NCBI GenBank assembly: GCA_009192285.1
Contig: WBVU01000019.1
Coordinates: forward strand, 827,379-891,378
Source: Morchella semilibera
Lineage: Eukaryota > Ascomycota > Pezizomycetes > Pezizales > Morchellaceae
Length of the DNA: 64,000 nucleotides
Direction of reading: 5' to 3'
Below, one piece after another: positions 32,797 to 43,225 of this stretch (its first letter is position 1; every line of letters starts with the position of its first letter). The notes under the pieces were generated by a model. It made no database searches. It was not told where the DNA came from and saw only the letters and a list, made by a program, of their open reading frames with translations. The position numbers and the translations under genes are program-made.

Positions 32797-33285
32797 TCTA
32801 ACGGGGCGGGGTCAGGTCAAGGACTTAGACTGAGTAGGTCCGGGGACGAGGGCGGAGACAGGATCGGCTCAGGAGATACCCGAGGCGGGACAGGTTCAGA
32901 TTCAGGTTCAGGTTCGGGTTCGGGGACGAGGCAGGAGCAGAAGGGCCGAAGCCAAAGTAATATATTGCTAACAGAAAGAAGACGTTGCCTAGAGAGGCAG
33001 AAACATAAGAAAGAATACACGCTATATATACAACTTCCCCGTCACACCGCTGACTCATAACCATAGAATCCCATAGAATCTACCCCACTCCCGTACCACC
33101 CATACTATTCCCAACACCCATACCTCTTGCCCGATACTACCCCATCCTTCCTAGCGCTTACATTCCATCACCCGAGCTCCTTCCCAATCCATCATTCTAC
33201 TTCCGACATCGACCGATACTATCCAACAACCCTGTTCCGGAGGCGTCTTGGCGGAAGACGAGGTACGGGAGGCGGAGCCGTGATA
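32797..33285 (-). repeat. Solo LTR of a third gypsy family, inside element 1 gag
   Basis: 489 bp, flanked by exact GTATG duplications (32792-32796 and 33286-33290). Its plus-strand end GCCGTGATA matches the element 2 LTR end. The interior has the same order of landmarks as the other LTRs: a GC-rich acidic-codon block, a GTTAGC-type primer region, TATATATAC, TGACTCATAACC and CCCATAGAA. Its start is TCTAACGG instead of TGTTACGG. On the minus strand CGTCTT precedes the CTGTTAGC motif, hinting at the same self-priming layout. The open frames inside (PEPEPE runs) are not genes. Confidence 0.8.
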
Positions 33286-33332
33286 GTATGGAGCTTTTGA
33301 TAATCAAATGCATCGGTAGCTGGGGAGGTCAT
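33286..33332 (-). pseudogene. gag: Element 1 gag, first 15 codons
   Basis: ATG at 33332 (MTSPATDAFDYQKLH), 61 bases after the 5' LTR end. It is cut by the solo LTR at 33285. Splicing out the LTR and one GTATG copy continues directly into DLEGFFVAHPEVD at 32791. Confidence 0.85.
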
Positions 33333-33381
33333 GGTAGACTATGGTGCGAGGAACTCGGACTGTGCCAGTCGAGTGAGGATG

Positions 33382-33391
33382 GTCTCGTCTT
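33382..33391 (-). promoter_or_regulatory. Element 1 primer-binding site (self-priming)
   Basis: AAGACGAGAC on the minus strand, two bases after the 5' LTR. Exactly complementary to GTCTCGTCTT in the same LTR (33715-33706), which is followed by CCTGTTATC as in element 2. The sequence differs from the PBS of element 2, yet the pairing is kept. Confidence 0.75.
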
Positions 33392-33393
33392 AG

Positions 33394-34024
33394 TGTGACG
33401 GAGTAACCCGACGCAAAGAAGAAGATGACAATGATGACGCAGGGGAACCCGAGGGGCACTCCGAGCAACGAGGAGACTGACGAAGACAAGGACGACACCG
33501 GGCAGGCACAAGCACAGGCACCGGCGAAGGCAAAGGCAAGGGCAAAGACACAAGGACACAGGGCAGGGAAAGCGAGGACCAGATGGATCTCAACGAGAAC
33601 AATGGGTGAGACTATGAGTTTTCCTCTGGTTAGAGGGCCAGGTATTTGGTACGAGAGGCTATAGCTTGAAGATAGGAGTAGATTCCTATGTACCGAGATA
33701 ACAGGAAGACGAGACAGAGAGAAAAGAAAGAAAGAACTAAGGAAACATCTATCCCCGCTATTTAACACACCTCCTTCACTAGTCCGCTATGACTCACACT
33801 TTCGCTCATAGAACCCCATAGAGACCCATCGCTACCACACCTCGTAATCCTCCCCACCATCTCCACTATTCTACATTACCAATCCATCACGCCATCGAAC
33901 CTCCTAGAACCTAATGACGACAACCTCCACCTCGTACTCCCCACTCTCGCTTAGCATTTCCCTAACAACCACAATCGTACATTGCCTATCGAACGGTCGG
34001 GACGACTGCCAAGACGCCGGGACA
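33394..34024 (-). repeat. Element 1 5' LTR
   Basis: 631 bp, TG...CA on both strands, followed by the target duplication TCCTC at 34025-34029. A TTAAATAG box lies about 50 bases upstream of the predicted transcript start near 33715 on the minus strand. Confidence 0.92.
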
Positions 34025-34029
34025 TCCTC

Positions 34030-34049
34030 TTAACAGTACAGCGACCCAT
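34030..34049 (-). pseudogene. pogo transposase, first codons
   Basis: ATG at 34049 gives MGRCTVKR, which continues in frame across the TCCTC duplication into ILPDSETRVASAIKDY at 21411. This shows that the coding start of the transposase was separated from its body by 12.6 kb. The TIR lies 193 bases upstream. Confidence 0.8.
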
Positions 34050-34198
34050 CTGGATCCTTACTAAACGGGCTTGATAGGCTGATTGACAGGAACACACTGT
34101 GCAGGTGGGGAAGAAGAGGCTCGTAGTGGATTATGCAGGTAGGGTGGTTGAAGAGGCTCGTAGTTGTAAAACTCATGGGATGAGGGATGAGGCTCAAT

Positions 34199-34242
34199 GT
34201 GATTGCTTCCACTGTGACGGTTGCTTCCCCAGTGAAACACGT
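34199..34242 (-). repeat. pogo right TIR with iterated subterminal motif
   Basis: Reads inward on the minus strand as ACGTGTTTCACTGGGGAAGC, then GTCACAGTGGAAGCAATC, two units about 18 bases apart, matching 18646-18690. TA follows at 34243. Confidence 0.85.
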
Positions 34243-34806
34243 TACTTTATTTTTCTCGTTTACTGCAGAAAGAAAGAACTAGAAAACGCAAGTGACTGAA
34301 ACAGGGATGATTTGTAGCTAGGAGAGATTATTGCTAGTCTATATAAATTATTCTTGTCCTGAGTAACTACATTTTTTTTTGGTTCTTATGGTGGTAAACA
34401 AATACTTAGGCGTTTAGTAAAGGTCGTGAAAACTGGGGTTGGCCTTTTACTGAATGCCTACATATATGTATGTAGATTATATCTAAAAGTTTTATTATAA
34501 TATAATGTAGTTGTGTAGGGCATCTCTACCATACCTACATGTACTTACTACATGTATGTGGCACTAAGCATATACTTACGAAGAGCATCTGCACACTCAT
34601 ATTCACCTCGGGATAGCCTTGTGTAGAAATTAGCTCCTGTGGCTATGAAACCACACTCTGGGTGCAGGTACAGGTAATGTAGTATCGCAGACGGGAGGCT
34701 TGTCGACACACTTGTCGTCTTTGCACTTAAGACAACAGACCTTTCCACTAAGAGCAAATCTCATTCTATCATTGCTCAACCTTGACTAAAGCTTTCTACA
34801 CAATGT

Positions 34807-35073
34807 ATGTCTTATGTTGCAAACCTTCAGCTCAGGCAGGCGCAAAGGCTAAGATGTACACTTGATAATTCCGCATTTATAGCGATTACTGTGCACGTGC
34901 CTGGGACGAACGAGCAATTAATCAAGATAAACGCCTGTCATGAACTGAAACCACTAATTATAGACTTCAGAGCCTCGCGAGACCCCGCTGAAGACACAAT
35001 CGTGAAGTATCAGATCATCCGAAGAGACGGGAAAGCCTTGGATTGGCCCTTCGGACTTAAGCCTAGTCGCTGA
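34807..35073 (+). CDS. Hypothetical protein, 88 aa (weak)
   Basis: ATG frame with protein-like composition (INACHELKPLIIDF, RDPAEDTIVKYQIIRRDGKA) and a normal stop. I see no domain, signal peptide or membrane segment and recognise no family. It could be an exon of a larger gene or a chance frame. Confidence 0.25.
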   Translation: MSYVANLQLRQAQRLRCTLDNSAFIAITVHVPGTNEQLIKINACHELKPLIIDFRASRDPAEDTIVKYQIIRRDGKALDWPFGLKPSR

Positions 35074-35620
35074 CAGACAGGGCCCTGAATGGATGGCGCT
35101 CGCGATGAACGGACTACCCAATGATTAAATCCTTGAAACTGAGCTTCTGATTCATCCATTCATTTTTAAATTATATGACATTGAAGGGCGGGGTATTTAA
35201 GAGTTCTAGCCTCAAAAGATGATTGTACATATTTAGGGTTAGGGTTGGTTGGCTTCTTTCTTTGGTCTAATTCATAGCTTGACTTAAACACTAGGAACAG
35301 CATCAGACGAACTAATGACGTCAAATTAAGCTTTATAATTTACTTTGAGGCTCTGTGGGGGAAAAACTCGGGGACCTATCGTTGCTTTTGTCGAAGCCGA
35401 TCAGGCAGATCCAAACTCTCACCCGAATACGCCCTATTCCTAATGGAGAACATATATACGATCGATAATATCGATCACGATCAATCAGTCCTCCTTAAAA
35501 TTAACGACCGAGGATATCTCCTACCTACCCCCCTACCCCCCCCCCCCGGGGGCGATAGCCTTAGCTAGACAATTGAGCTGCCTGAACACCTATTTTCTTA
35601 CTCTAATACTCTACCATCAG

Positions 35621-35708
35621 TGTGGCTGCTTCTCCTCTATAGTTATCTTTTCCGAAGCTGGGAATGTGGCTGCTTCTCCTACATAGTTGTCTTTTGCGAA
35701 GCTGGGAA
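35621..35708 (+). repeat. 44-bp tandem repeat, two copies
   Basis: TGTGGCTGCTTCTCCT...CGAAGCTGGGAA occurs at 35621-35664 and 35665-35708 with a few mismatches. The period is not a multiple of three, which argues against coding. Confidence 0.8.
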
Positions 35709-36311
35709 TCAATTCCGGAATGTTGTCGCGAGGGATGCGCAATGCCCACCGGGCTACGGGGCGCACGACGGAAAGGAACGGTTTGGATTCTTCTACATAG
35801 CAGGAGGTGTGGAAAATTTTCATTCAAACGTGGGGTTGATGAGCGACGTTGTCTGTTGCGTCTCGAGTTGTGTTGTTCTGTTTCATCGCAGTGATCTAGG
35901 CCTATTTCGAACCCAACTACCGGCAGTTATATTGTTGCATCATAGCCAAGGCTGACCTATCATGAGGTGGCTCCTTCTTGGTCTTTTGATCGGGTCTATC
36001 AAGTCGCTCTCAAACCTGGTAGAGTATTCAGCTTCGACGCGCCGTTAATACGTGTGGCGTTGCATCTCCTAGTAACTTTGCATTAAAGTACATGTAGTAT
36101 CACTTGGTCGAGTACGTACCAACTACATGTATCCAAAGAGCATAATCCTGCCAGGGTGGTCACTCATGTCACAGTACTATGAATCGCTAATTATACTTTT
36201 TGACTCAGATAAAATCCCGTTAATACATGTATAATATATTGTCTCGCACCATATACTAACTTAATTTAGATACATAAGAGATAAAAATGTTCTAAATTCC
36301 AACCTTAGGTA

Positions 36312-37077
36312 TCAGACACCTCCATGAGCAGCACCGCCACGCCTCTGTTTTGGAATATTCTCGTCATGGACACCCCGGAGGTGCTGCCTCAAATTGTCCT
36401 TGCGCGAAAAACCATTATCACCACTTCTCTTGCAGCCAGATATCGGGCAAGGCACTTTCCTCCGGTGTTTGTTCTGGCGGGGCTGGCTGGACATCGTCTG
36501 GGCATCACTGCCACGACCTGCCACGGAAGGCAACTGCTGACCCTCGCTGACGCTTCGGTGCTCGCATCTGCAATATTGGGTTAGAGACTATAACAAAGAA
36601 AATTCTTAGGTTTACCTACTCGCTGTTCCCGGTGCAATTCCCTGGACATTGATAACTGTTAATTCCTCCCGGCCTGCTGATGGTTGATTCCGTGACCTGG
36701 GTATCTGGCACAGTAGAAAATGTCTCCGCTGGGCCTGGAGACCTCGATAAGCTATGGTTGATGGTACCTGTTGGCAGATAATAGCTGTTTTGCTCAAGGG
36801 AACGATCAGTTATAGGCATATCATGGAGGATCGGTCCAATGACTAGTTGGTTGTTTTGCTGATAGTTCATATGTGATATTGGGTAGAATCTAGGAGACGC
36901 GTAGTTGGTGTGGTCCATGATGCCTAAGCCGTACCCCGGGGCATGGTTGCCCTCGTTTACGGTGGCCTCGCTGCTGAACATGCATGCGGGGGACTGTCGG
37001 GGATCCGCGTAGCTGTTTTTCAAGTTATTGGGATCCGCGTAGCTATTTTTCAAGTTATTGAAAGGTGGTTGGGACAT
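36312..37077 (-). CDS. C2H2 zinc-finger protein, copy 2 (two exons, 237 aa)
   Basis: Exon 1 runs 37077-36620 from ATG (MSQPPFNNLKNS). Intron 36619-36568 is 52 bases with GTAGGT donor, CTAAC branch site and CAG acceptor. Exon 2 runs 36567-36312. The joined length is 714 bases, in frame. The C-terminus holds a canonical fungal finger: CPISGC, 16 residues, H, LRGV, H, with GFSRKDNLRQHLRGVH. Before it lies a basic segment (QNKHRRKVP). The N-terminal 150 residues are low-complexity (N, P, Y, S rich) and include a ten-residue direct repeat NNLKNSYADP. Probably a nuclear DNA-binding protein. It is the least eroded of three paralogs in the window (others at 5818-6616 and 49479-50057). Targets are unknown. 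Confidence 0.8.
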
Positions 37078-40000
37078 AGCCGTGCAAATGGTAAGATCCA
37101 GGGCTAGAAAAATGGATGAAGAGGCTTCTTGGAATGTTGTGAATGATAAATGTCTCTCTGGCAGGGTGGGTTTCTCAGCCTTTAAACAGTCAAATCTTGC
37201 TTTTGCACGAGAGCACCTTGGATGCGGCTATGAGATCGTGCACACATGCTTCGAAGAAACACCTACAAACCTGGTATGGCTTCTTTTATAGCTGCAGATA
37301 TTATTCATCACAGGTAGAAGCCTCACAGCCTGCTGAAGCCTCATTAATTACCCTGAATCGTATGTAGAGTCACCTACCTAGCTAGGCCCTATAGCTAGAG
37401 ACAATTGATTGCATCAATCAAGTGGTATATCTCAGGCGCGTATAGTCAAGGCAACCTCGACTTTAGTTGGCGATACTATTACTCATTACAATGGACGGTG
37501 ACGGTTGGCCCGAAATGCCAATTACTGAGTGAGTGGCCCAATCATAACATGTCCCATAATACCCCAATAGGCACTGAGTGTATAGGCGTGTACTGTAAGT
37601 TGACAATTGCTACCGTTCCAGATACAATATCTCCGGTTAGTATATTGCTTGTCTTTGGCCGATTTCATGTGTATTAAAGTACTGAAGGCATCGCACTGAT
37701 CTAGCTAGATAATCTCCGCACTCGTACTACATATCTCGAGAAAAGACCCTTCATACTCACCCTCCTGTCCTGATTGCCCGGGGGGACACACCGTACCTCT
37801 TGAGGGGGGTTGACCATATCCTACACATATCGTGAGCAATTATAGAGACTCAGGCGGAACCCTATAGTATTCCTACCCCCGCCCCCCCCCCCCCCCTCAT
37901 GTCCGATCCCTAGGGGTTGCCGAACTATTGGTCTATGTGGACCAAGCTAAGTGGTTGGTGTTTGGGCCCGAAGATCTCAATAAATTTGCGATGCGGGTAC
38001 TTTAGGGGATAGTATTTAAAGATCCGCCTTGTGTAGCTTGACCTGTGGACTTGGGCCTAGCGCAAATTGTGGTGAATCCTGTGAAGAAGCACTCCCGGCG
38101 CTCAAATTTTCATATCACCTCATTCAATCCTAGTATTATCCAATTTCTGATTTGCGGTATAAGAAGTGTCATAAAGAGGCAGTTATAGTCATTTCTTTCG
38201 CTCATATGAACGCGCACAGTCTCATTTCTTTTTTTCAGAAATCAATTGCATTGGGGCTGGCCAGAGAGGTCATTCATGTACTCCACGGACATGTGCGCGC
38301 AAGTTGTTCTATTGCAAAAGTGTTAATATTGAGAATTAACTAAGGCGGTACATAGAATGTGAACACGTACTCTGTTTTTCCTGAAATATACTCAGGTAGG
38401 CAGCTCATTTTATAAGGTGTATATTGTGAGCCACGTCGTAAGCCCCTGCAACATATCCAGAGATAATCCAACTATGGTATAAAGATAGAGGCTCAAGATG
38501 GCCTAAACACGGCTCGCCCATTTATCACAATGCAAATTGTTTCATTGATAACACCGAAGCATGTATAAAACAGTCGAAAAAGTGTCGTATGATATGAAAA
38601 TAGTTAGCCCCTTGCTATACACCGCCAGACCTATGGTTACGTAGTGTTTTATGCATCGATTGATTGGTCATACGTGTCCTCTCCCCCAACGACCTTCGAT
38701 GCGAGAGTGACTGGCTGATTAACGAGGCTGTCGACAGAAGAATTTCTTACCCTGATCAATGTCAGTATCATTCTTGAATTTGAGATTTGAGTGTCATTAT
38801 GAAACGAATCGATACCTATCACTATCACGGGATCGAGATGCTTGAGTACACTTCACCTCTGTGCGTAGTGCGCATGCGCAGACTTCAGCCACCCCCACAA
38901 CCACAAACGTATTTGTCCGCTGCACCCCCTCCATATTTATGATGAAAGAGAAAAATTTTCAATGGTCTATTGAAAACAATAGCTTTTAGAAGTAGATGTC
39001 CCAACACGTCCCATTCTTTCCGGCCGAATCGGTCCCTCGATGGTTGATCACACGCAGGGTGACGACGGCAAGAAACCCGGTAATGGAAATGATGAATTAG
39101 CGTTGGAAGTAAACGAAAGAATAATGAAGGTCCTCACCTCCATCACAAGAGAAAGATAGCCTATATATCCCAGTGCAGACGATAGGTAAAATCTGGCCCG
39201 GAAATGAGGGTGAAAATGTTAGATATTTAAGTTGGTTTAGGGAAGTGTGTATCTAGAGTCTTTATATTCCAGCGATGTAATACTGAAGAGCTGTCGTGAC
39301 GTATTATTGAGGGACAGCAAAGCGAGGTTATGAATCGATGGAAGTACTACATCTCCTGTCGTTGGCAGTCATCCAATCATACATGTATGCTGCGGTTGTT
39401 ACCGAGCCTTGACATGCATCCCCCCCTTGAAACAACGCCTGTAAAGTACACGTTGATAGGGGGAAGACCTATCAATCTCCTTTGTATCCTCTCCCGTGGC
39501 CCCGATACCGCTTGCTGTTTACTTCTCTAGTAAAATTCTTAAATCATTTTATCTATTTCACACCGTATTTCAATCACTCAGTTACAACCAAAGCGAAATC
39601 GTCCCTAATAAAACACACTAGTAGAAATAGATCATCCTTCAAGGTTCGCCGATCTACCTATGCGCTTTCTGCGCTTTCTGTGCCTATGTGTTTAACGCAG
39701 TATACAAACCAATCAACTAATTTAAGTTGTGTCTATATAGGTGATGCGACTGGAAAACATTAAAAGCCACCACCTCAGTCTAGCCCTGGTACCAAGACCA
39801 CAGGCGCGAACCTGGCCGCCGGAGCTAATTATGGCAATACACATTACGATCAAGAAAGTTTGTGAAGGTAGGCAATATAATTCCATACGTGGTCCAATCT
39901 TTAACACACTTCGTTCATGGATAAGAGACATGAATTTTCTAGGCCCAGTTCGCGCCTCTGAGTAGGCAGGAACGGAAACCCAAATTCAATTTTTCGGCTC

Positions 40001-41749
40001 TAGAACTCTCGTAAATCACGGAAGTGGGCCTTGGGGCGCTCTTTTTTACAGTCTCGTGAGACATCTCCGATGGCGGGCAGGGGCGGTGTGTTAATGCCCT
40101 AAATATATGAACTGCTTCAGAATCTTGGATGTGGGCATATTATATTTCTAATGGGGCATGAGCAGCATCATGCACACACTGAACACAACAGTAAGTGTAG
40201 ATATTCCTAGTGATACAGGCGCCCGCGAATTTTGGCAGAGTCCCAAGTCTAGATCTATGATATATACATATCGACCGTTAAGCTGTCAGTAAATGCTGAC
40301 CCCATAAAAAGCAAAGAAGAGTGGCTTTTGATTATAGATCTTATTATTTGTCTTGTGAGATAGTATAATTCATCCTCCACGCAAATTCCGAGCCTCTATC
40401 ATGGGGGTCAACATTGACGGATTGCCGAGCCTATGAGTTTTTTTGGCTAATGGACACCTAGCTCTCTCTCAACAGAAACACCGGCTTACTAGAGCAGATA
40501 TCTATCTAGTTATTTTGCGAAGAGGGCGTGTTCGGTAGGAAGATTTCAATTCTCAAGAGCCGGGGCCTTTGTAAACGAATCTCATGGCTGAGGCGAGCGT
40601 TCCAGCGGGGGAGGAAGGGGCCTGCTCCAACCGTAACCAGCCCCATTAGCTCCATCTGAGTCTTGACACAACCTCAAGTGATTGCTGAAGCTTAAGCAAC
40701 TAAATATTCTTCATCAACGCTCACCCGCCCTGGGCGCCCAGGCATGCATAACTTATCACTCGCTCGGCTTGGCACGCCGTCATGAGACATCACTCGACTG
40801 CCCACGTCAATAAACAATTATAATTCTTTGTTTCTTTTTTTTTTGTTTCACCCATTAACTAGAAACTCTAACCGACTGGTTTACCCATTGAATGCAGGCG
40901 GTCTTCTGGCTATAGGACTATAGATTGTCGTTACAGCAGTTCTACCTCTAGTATTGCCTAACACGGTGCATGGGGCTGCGGGAGTATTTGTGGTACAAAG
41001 AATATAAAAATACTAAACTATAGGGGGTATATACTAGAGATTATACGGTCGGCTTCTCAGCCCCCGTGCCCGGCGGTGAGCCCTTAGGGCTAAACTTTGA
41101 AAATGCCGGAGCACAGCTACACTTCTACTTGCCGCAGAAAATAAACAAGTATATACTACCACTTGGTAATACAAATATAATGATCTAGGAATTGTGCTGG
41201 CTATTAAACTTGGATCATGGCGAAGAAATCCTACAAAAGAAACAGGAATAGATATATTGGTACAGATAAAATTCGGGGGTAGGAATAGAGAAAGAAAATA
41301 AGTGGAAGGGTTGCTAATAAATGTGTGTACGTATGTTGGCTAGTACCATCCTCTTTATTCGAACATGTTGGTCTTTAATTATAGCATAAATAAAATGTTC
41401 TACATGTGGGCTACATAATTATGCTCATTCTATTCTCATTGAAATATAAGGAGACATGTCCCTAGGCCTCGAATGGGGAGATCACTGTTTGTACTTTTGA
41501 TTTCTAGGCATAATCAACTCTAAATAATTTCTGGCCAGCCTATCTATTGTTACCAAGCAATTCTGATCGGAAACGTCTGAGAAATCATCCGCCGACCCAC
41601 TGTTGAATCTGGTTGAACCGCAGATACCAATAACCAAACTCTATCGTACATATATTCTGCTACCTCCTTTGAAACTCTGGGTCCTGAGTTATACATTCTA
41701 CATTCAAGGGCCATACACCTTCTGGTATGGTGCAGACCACCTTAAATTG
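37078..41749. other. Gene-free stretch
   Basis: I see no gene, RNA or clear mobile element. It has a C-rich run near 37880-37897, the palindrome TACATGTA near 39380 and scattered short frames with no splice or domain support. Confidence 0.45.
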
Positions 41750-42799
41750 TTATACTAGCCCATGTGGCAATGTCTCCTCTTTACCCGTTCCTCGGGCTCT
41801 CCTGACTGTTCCCACTGGCGTTGGTAACAATGTTGCCAGCTCACTCCCTGTGGATGACGAACTGTCCATGCTATCTGTAGCCGTGATCCTCGCCCAGTCA
41901 CTTGGCCACTCGCCTGGCTCTCGAGCCTCCGGCGGAGGAGAGCTGATGTTGCTCCCATCCGTGAAACTAACACCTGCACTTTCTTCAACCTCCACTGGGG
42001 GTAGTTCGTCTTTCTTTTTCGGAAAGCAAGACCTATACCAGGACCTAAACCTTTTAAAGAGAGTGTAGAGGACTTGACCAATGACAAATACCACAGCGAG
42101 AGCCAGGATTGTATAGATGGCGTAGAGAATGGATGTCCGTACCACCAGGGTGGAGGTCGTAGGCTGTATAGGTAACATTGAAGCCTTTGCCTGTGACGTT
42201 ACAGGGTTTGCATACCTTAAAGGTTTTGCAGGGGGTTTTCCTGTAAGCCAAGGGAGATATGGGTTTACCATCACTGGCGGGTCATCAACACTGGCCGTTT
42301 GGGTTGTGGCTTCGAGAGATAGGGCTGGAGAGGTCGGAAGCTCGACATCGGGAGTTTTAGTTGCAGGTTGGATCTGCAGAGGGGCCAGGGCCTCGGTGTC
42401 TGGTTCTAAGGCAGTGGTTGCATCAGGTTGGATCAAAGAGGCTCCATATACGACCCCAGTTGATAGTATGCTGTACATACCCGAGACGAGGTTAGAATGA
42501 GTAATTGTTGTAGTGTGTTCAGGATTTTCCAGGATTTCTATTGTGAAAATTCTCTCAATAGTTGTGGTTATAGTGAACTCGCGATCGGGATCGACTTTGC
42601 ATTTGTTGTCCGCATCTAAATCTGTATACACCGTAGGTGGACATAAGAACTCATTGGCATCTTCTGGGTTATCTGACAGGACGTAAGCCCTACTGTCACC
42701 CCTTATTAGGCTCACGTCATTAGCCATAGCTCCAGGAGTAGGAATTAAGAGGATCCCAAGAAGGCACCGGGTGATTAAGTCCAGAATTATGAAGCACAT
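41750..42799 (-). CDS. Single-pass membrane protein, 349 aa, unknown family
   Basis: I choose the ATG at 42799 because it begins a signal-peptide-like segment (MCFIILDLITRCLLGILLI, then PTPGAMA). The frame itself extends 21 codons further upstream without an obvious need. The extracellular part (about residues 28-220) has two cysteines, a TTT/TTI-rich stretch and a proline/threonine-rich stalk. One membrane helix spans about 221-247 (LYAIYTILALAVVFVIGQVL), followed by basic residues (FKRFRSWYRSCFPKKK), fixing the tail of about 100 residues in the cytoplasm. The tail is acidic and serine-rich (TDSMDSSSSTGSE). Type I topology suggests a cell-surface sensor or adhesin-like protein, but I recognise no family. 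No intron is needed. Confidence 0.7.
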   Translation of the reverse strand: MCFIILDLITRCLLGILLIPTPGAMANDVSLIRGDSRAYVLSDNPEDANEFLCPPTVYTDLDADNKCKVDPDREFTITTTIERIFTIEILENPEHTTTITHSNLVSGMYSILSTGVVYGASLIQPDATTALEPDTEALAPLQIQPATKTPDVELPTSPALSLEATTQTASVDDPPVMVNPYLPWLTGKPPAKPLRYANPVTSQAKASMLPIQPTTSTLVVRTSILYAIYTILALAVVFVIGQVLYTLFKRFRSWYRSCFPKKKDELPPVEVEESAGVSFTDGSNISSPPPEAREPGEWPSDWARITATDSMDSSSSTGSELATLLPTPVGTVRRARGTGKEETLPHGLV

Positions 42800-43225
42800 G
42801 TATGTGGTTGCAGTGCACTGAAGGTGATAGGTAAGGGGAGTCCAGGGCGCCCATTCCTGCAAGTAATATAGTGCAGGTCATTGCTCGTTGTCCTGTTCTA
42901 GGATGGGGATCTTGGCATGGACGTGTTAATATTCAAGTGTTCAGAGGCCATATATCACAGGTACCAGGGTGTTCTATTTGTCGAACGGGGTGTGCTAGCC
43001 TACGGAGAAGAATCGGTGGTAAACGGTTCAAACTATCAGTATAACCCATTTGAAAACAAGAAAACCCTTTAAACCACCTAACGAACAAACCACTGAATTA
43101 GTCTTATGCGGCAATCAGAAGTTTATTGAAGAAATCATTTCTGGCGCAGTAGCGACACAGTATTCGCAGCTGCTAGGTATACAAATCGCGATATCAAGGC
43201 ACAGAAAAGGATAACTACATAACGT

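Larger units (their letters stand above)
21417..34024 (-). mobile_element. Element 1: Ty3/gypsy chromovirus, 12.6 kb including later insertions
   Basis: Two 631-bp LTRs (21417-22047 and 33394-34024), TG...CA ends and a perfect 5-bp target duplication TCCTC (21412-21416 and 34025-34029). The insertion lies about seven codons into the pogo transposase. Order on the minus strand: 5' LTR, PBS (33391-33382), gag, pol, polypurine tract, 3' LTR. Gag is split by a solo LTR (32797-33285) and by element 2 (26524-32409). Pol carries several single-base frameshifts. The LTRs differ at about seven positions by eye. Confidence 0.93.
18646..34242 (-). mobile_element. pogo-type DNA transposon, 2.2 kb, split by two LTR insertions
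   Basis: TIRs (ACGTGTTTCACCGGGGAAGC left; ACGTGTTTCACTGGGGAAGC inverted at right) are flanked by TA at 18644-18645 and 34243-34244. Between them, on the minus strand, lies one transposase gene in pieces: start codon at 34049, main body 21416-20302, C-terminus 19531-18858. Removing the 12.6-kb gypsy element with one 5-bp duplication, and the 770-bp solo LTR, leaves about 2.2 kb, the usual size for pogo/Fot-type elements. TA target and DDE_1-type transposase are established features of this group. The element is dead: a stop codon plus two insertions. Confidence 0.9.
34245..36311. other. Gene-poor stretch
   Basis: Holds a short hairpin at 34407-34460 (TAGGCGTTTAGTAAAGGTC and its imperfect inverse), a weak ORF at 34807, a 44-bp tandem repeat at 35621 and a C14 run near 35538. 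Five TACATGTA palindromes lie at about 34538-36222. Confidence 0.45.

Noticed and set aside
32817-33064. PEPEPEPESEP frame
   Set aside because: Inside the third-family solo LTR (32797-33285). It arises from a simple CAGGTT-like repeat and is not a gene.
35229-35245. TTAGGGTTAGGGTT telomere-like repeat
   Set aside because: Only two units, within ordinary sequence. Not evidence of a chromosome end.
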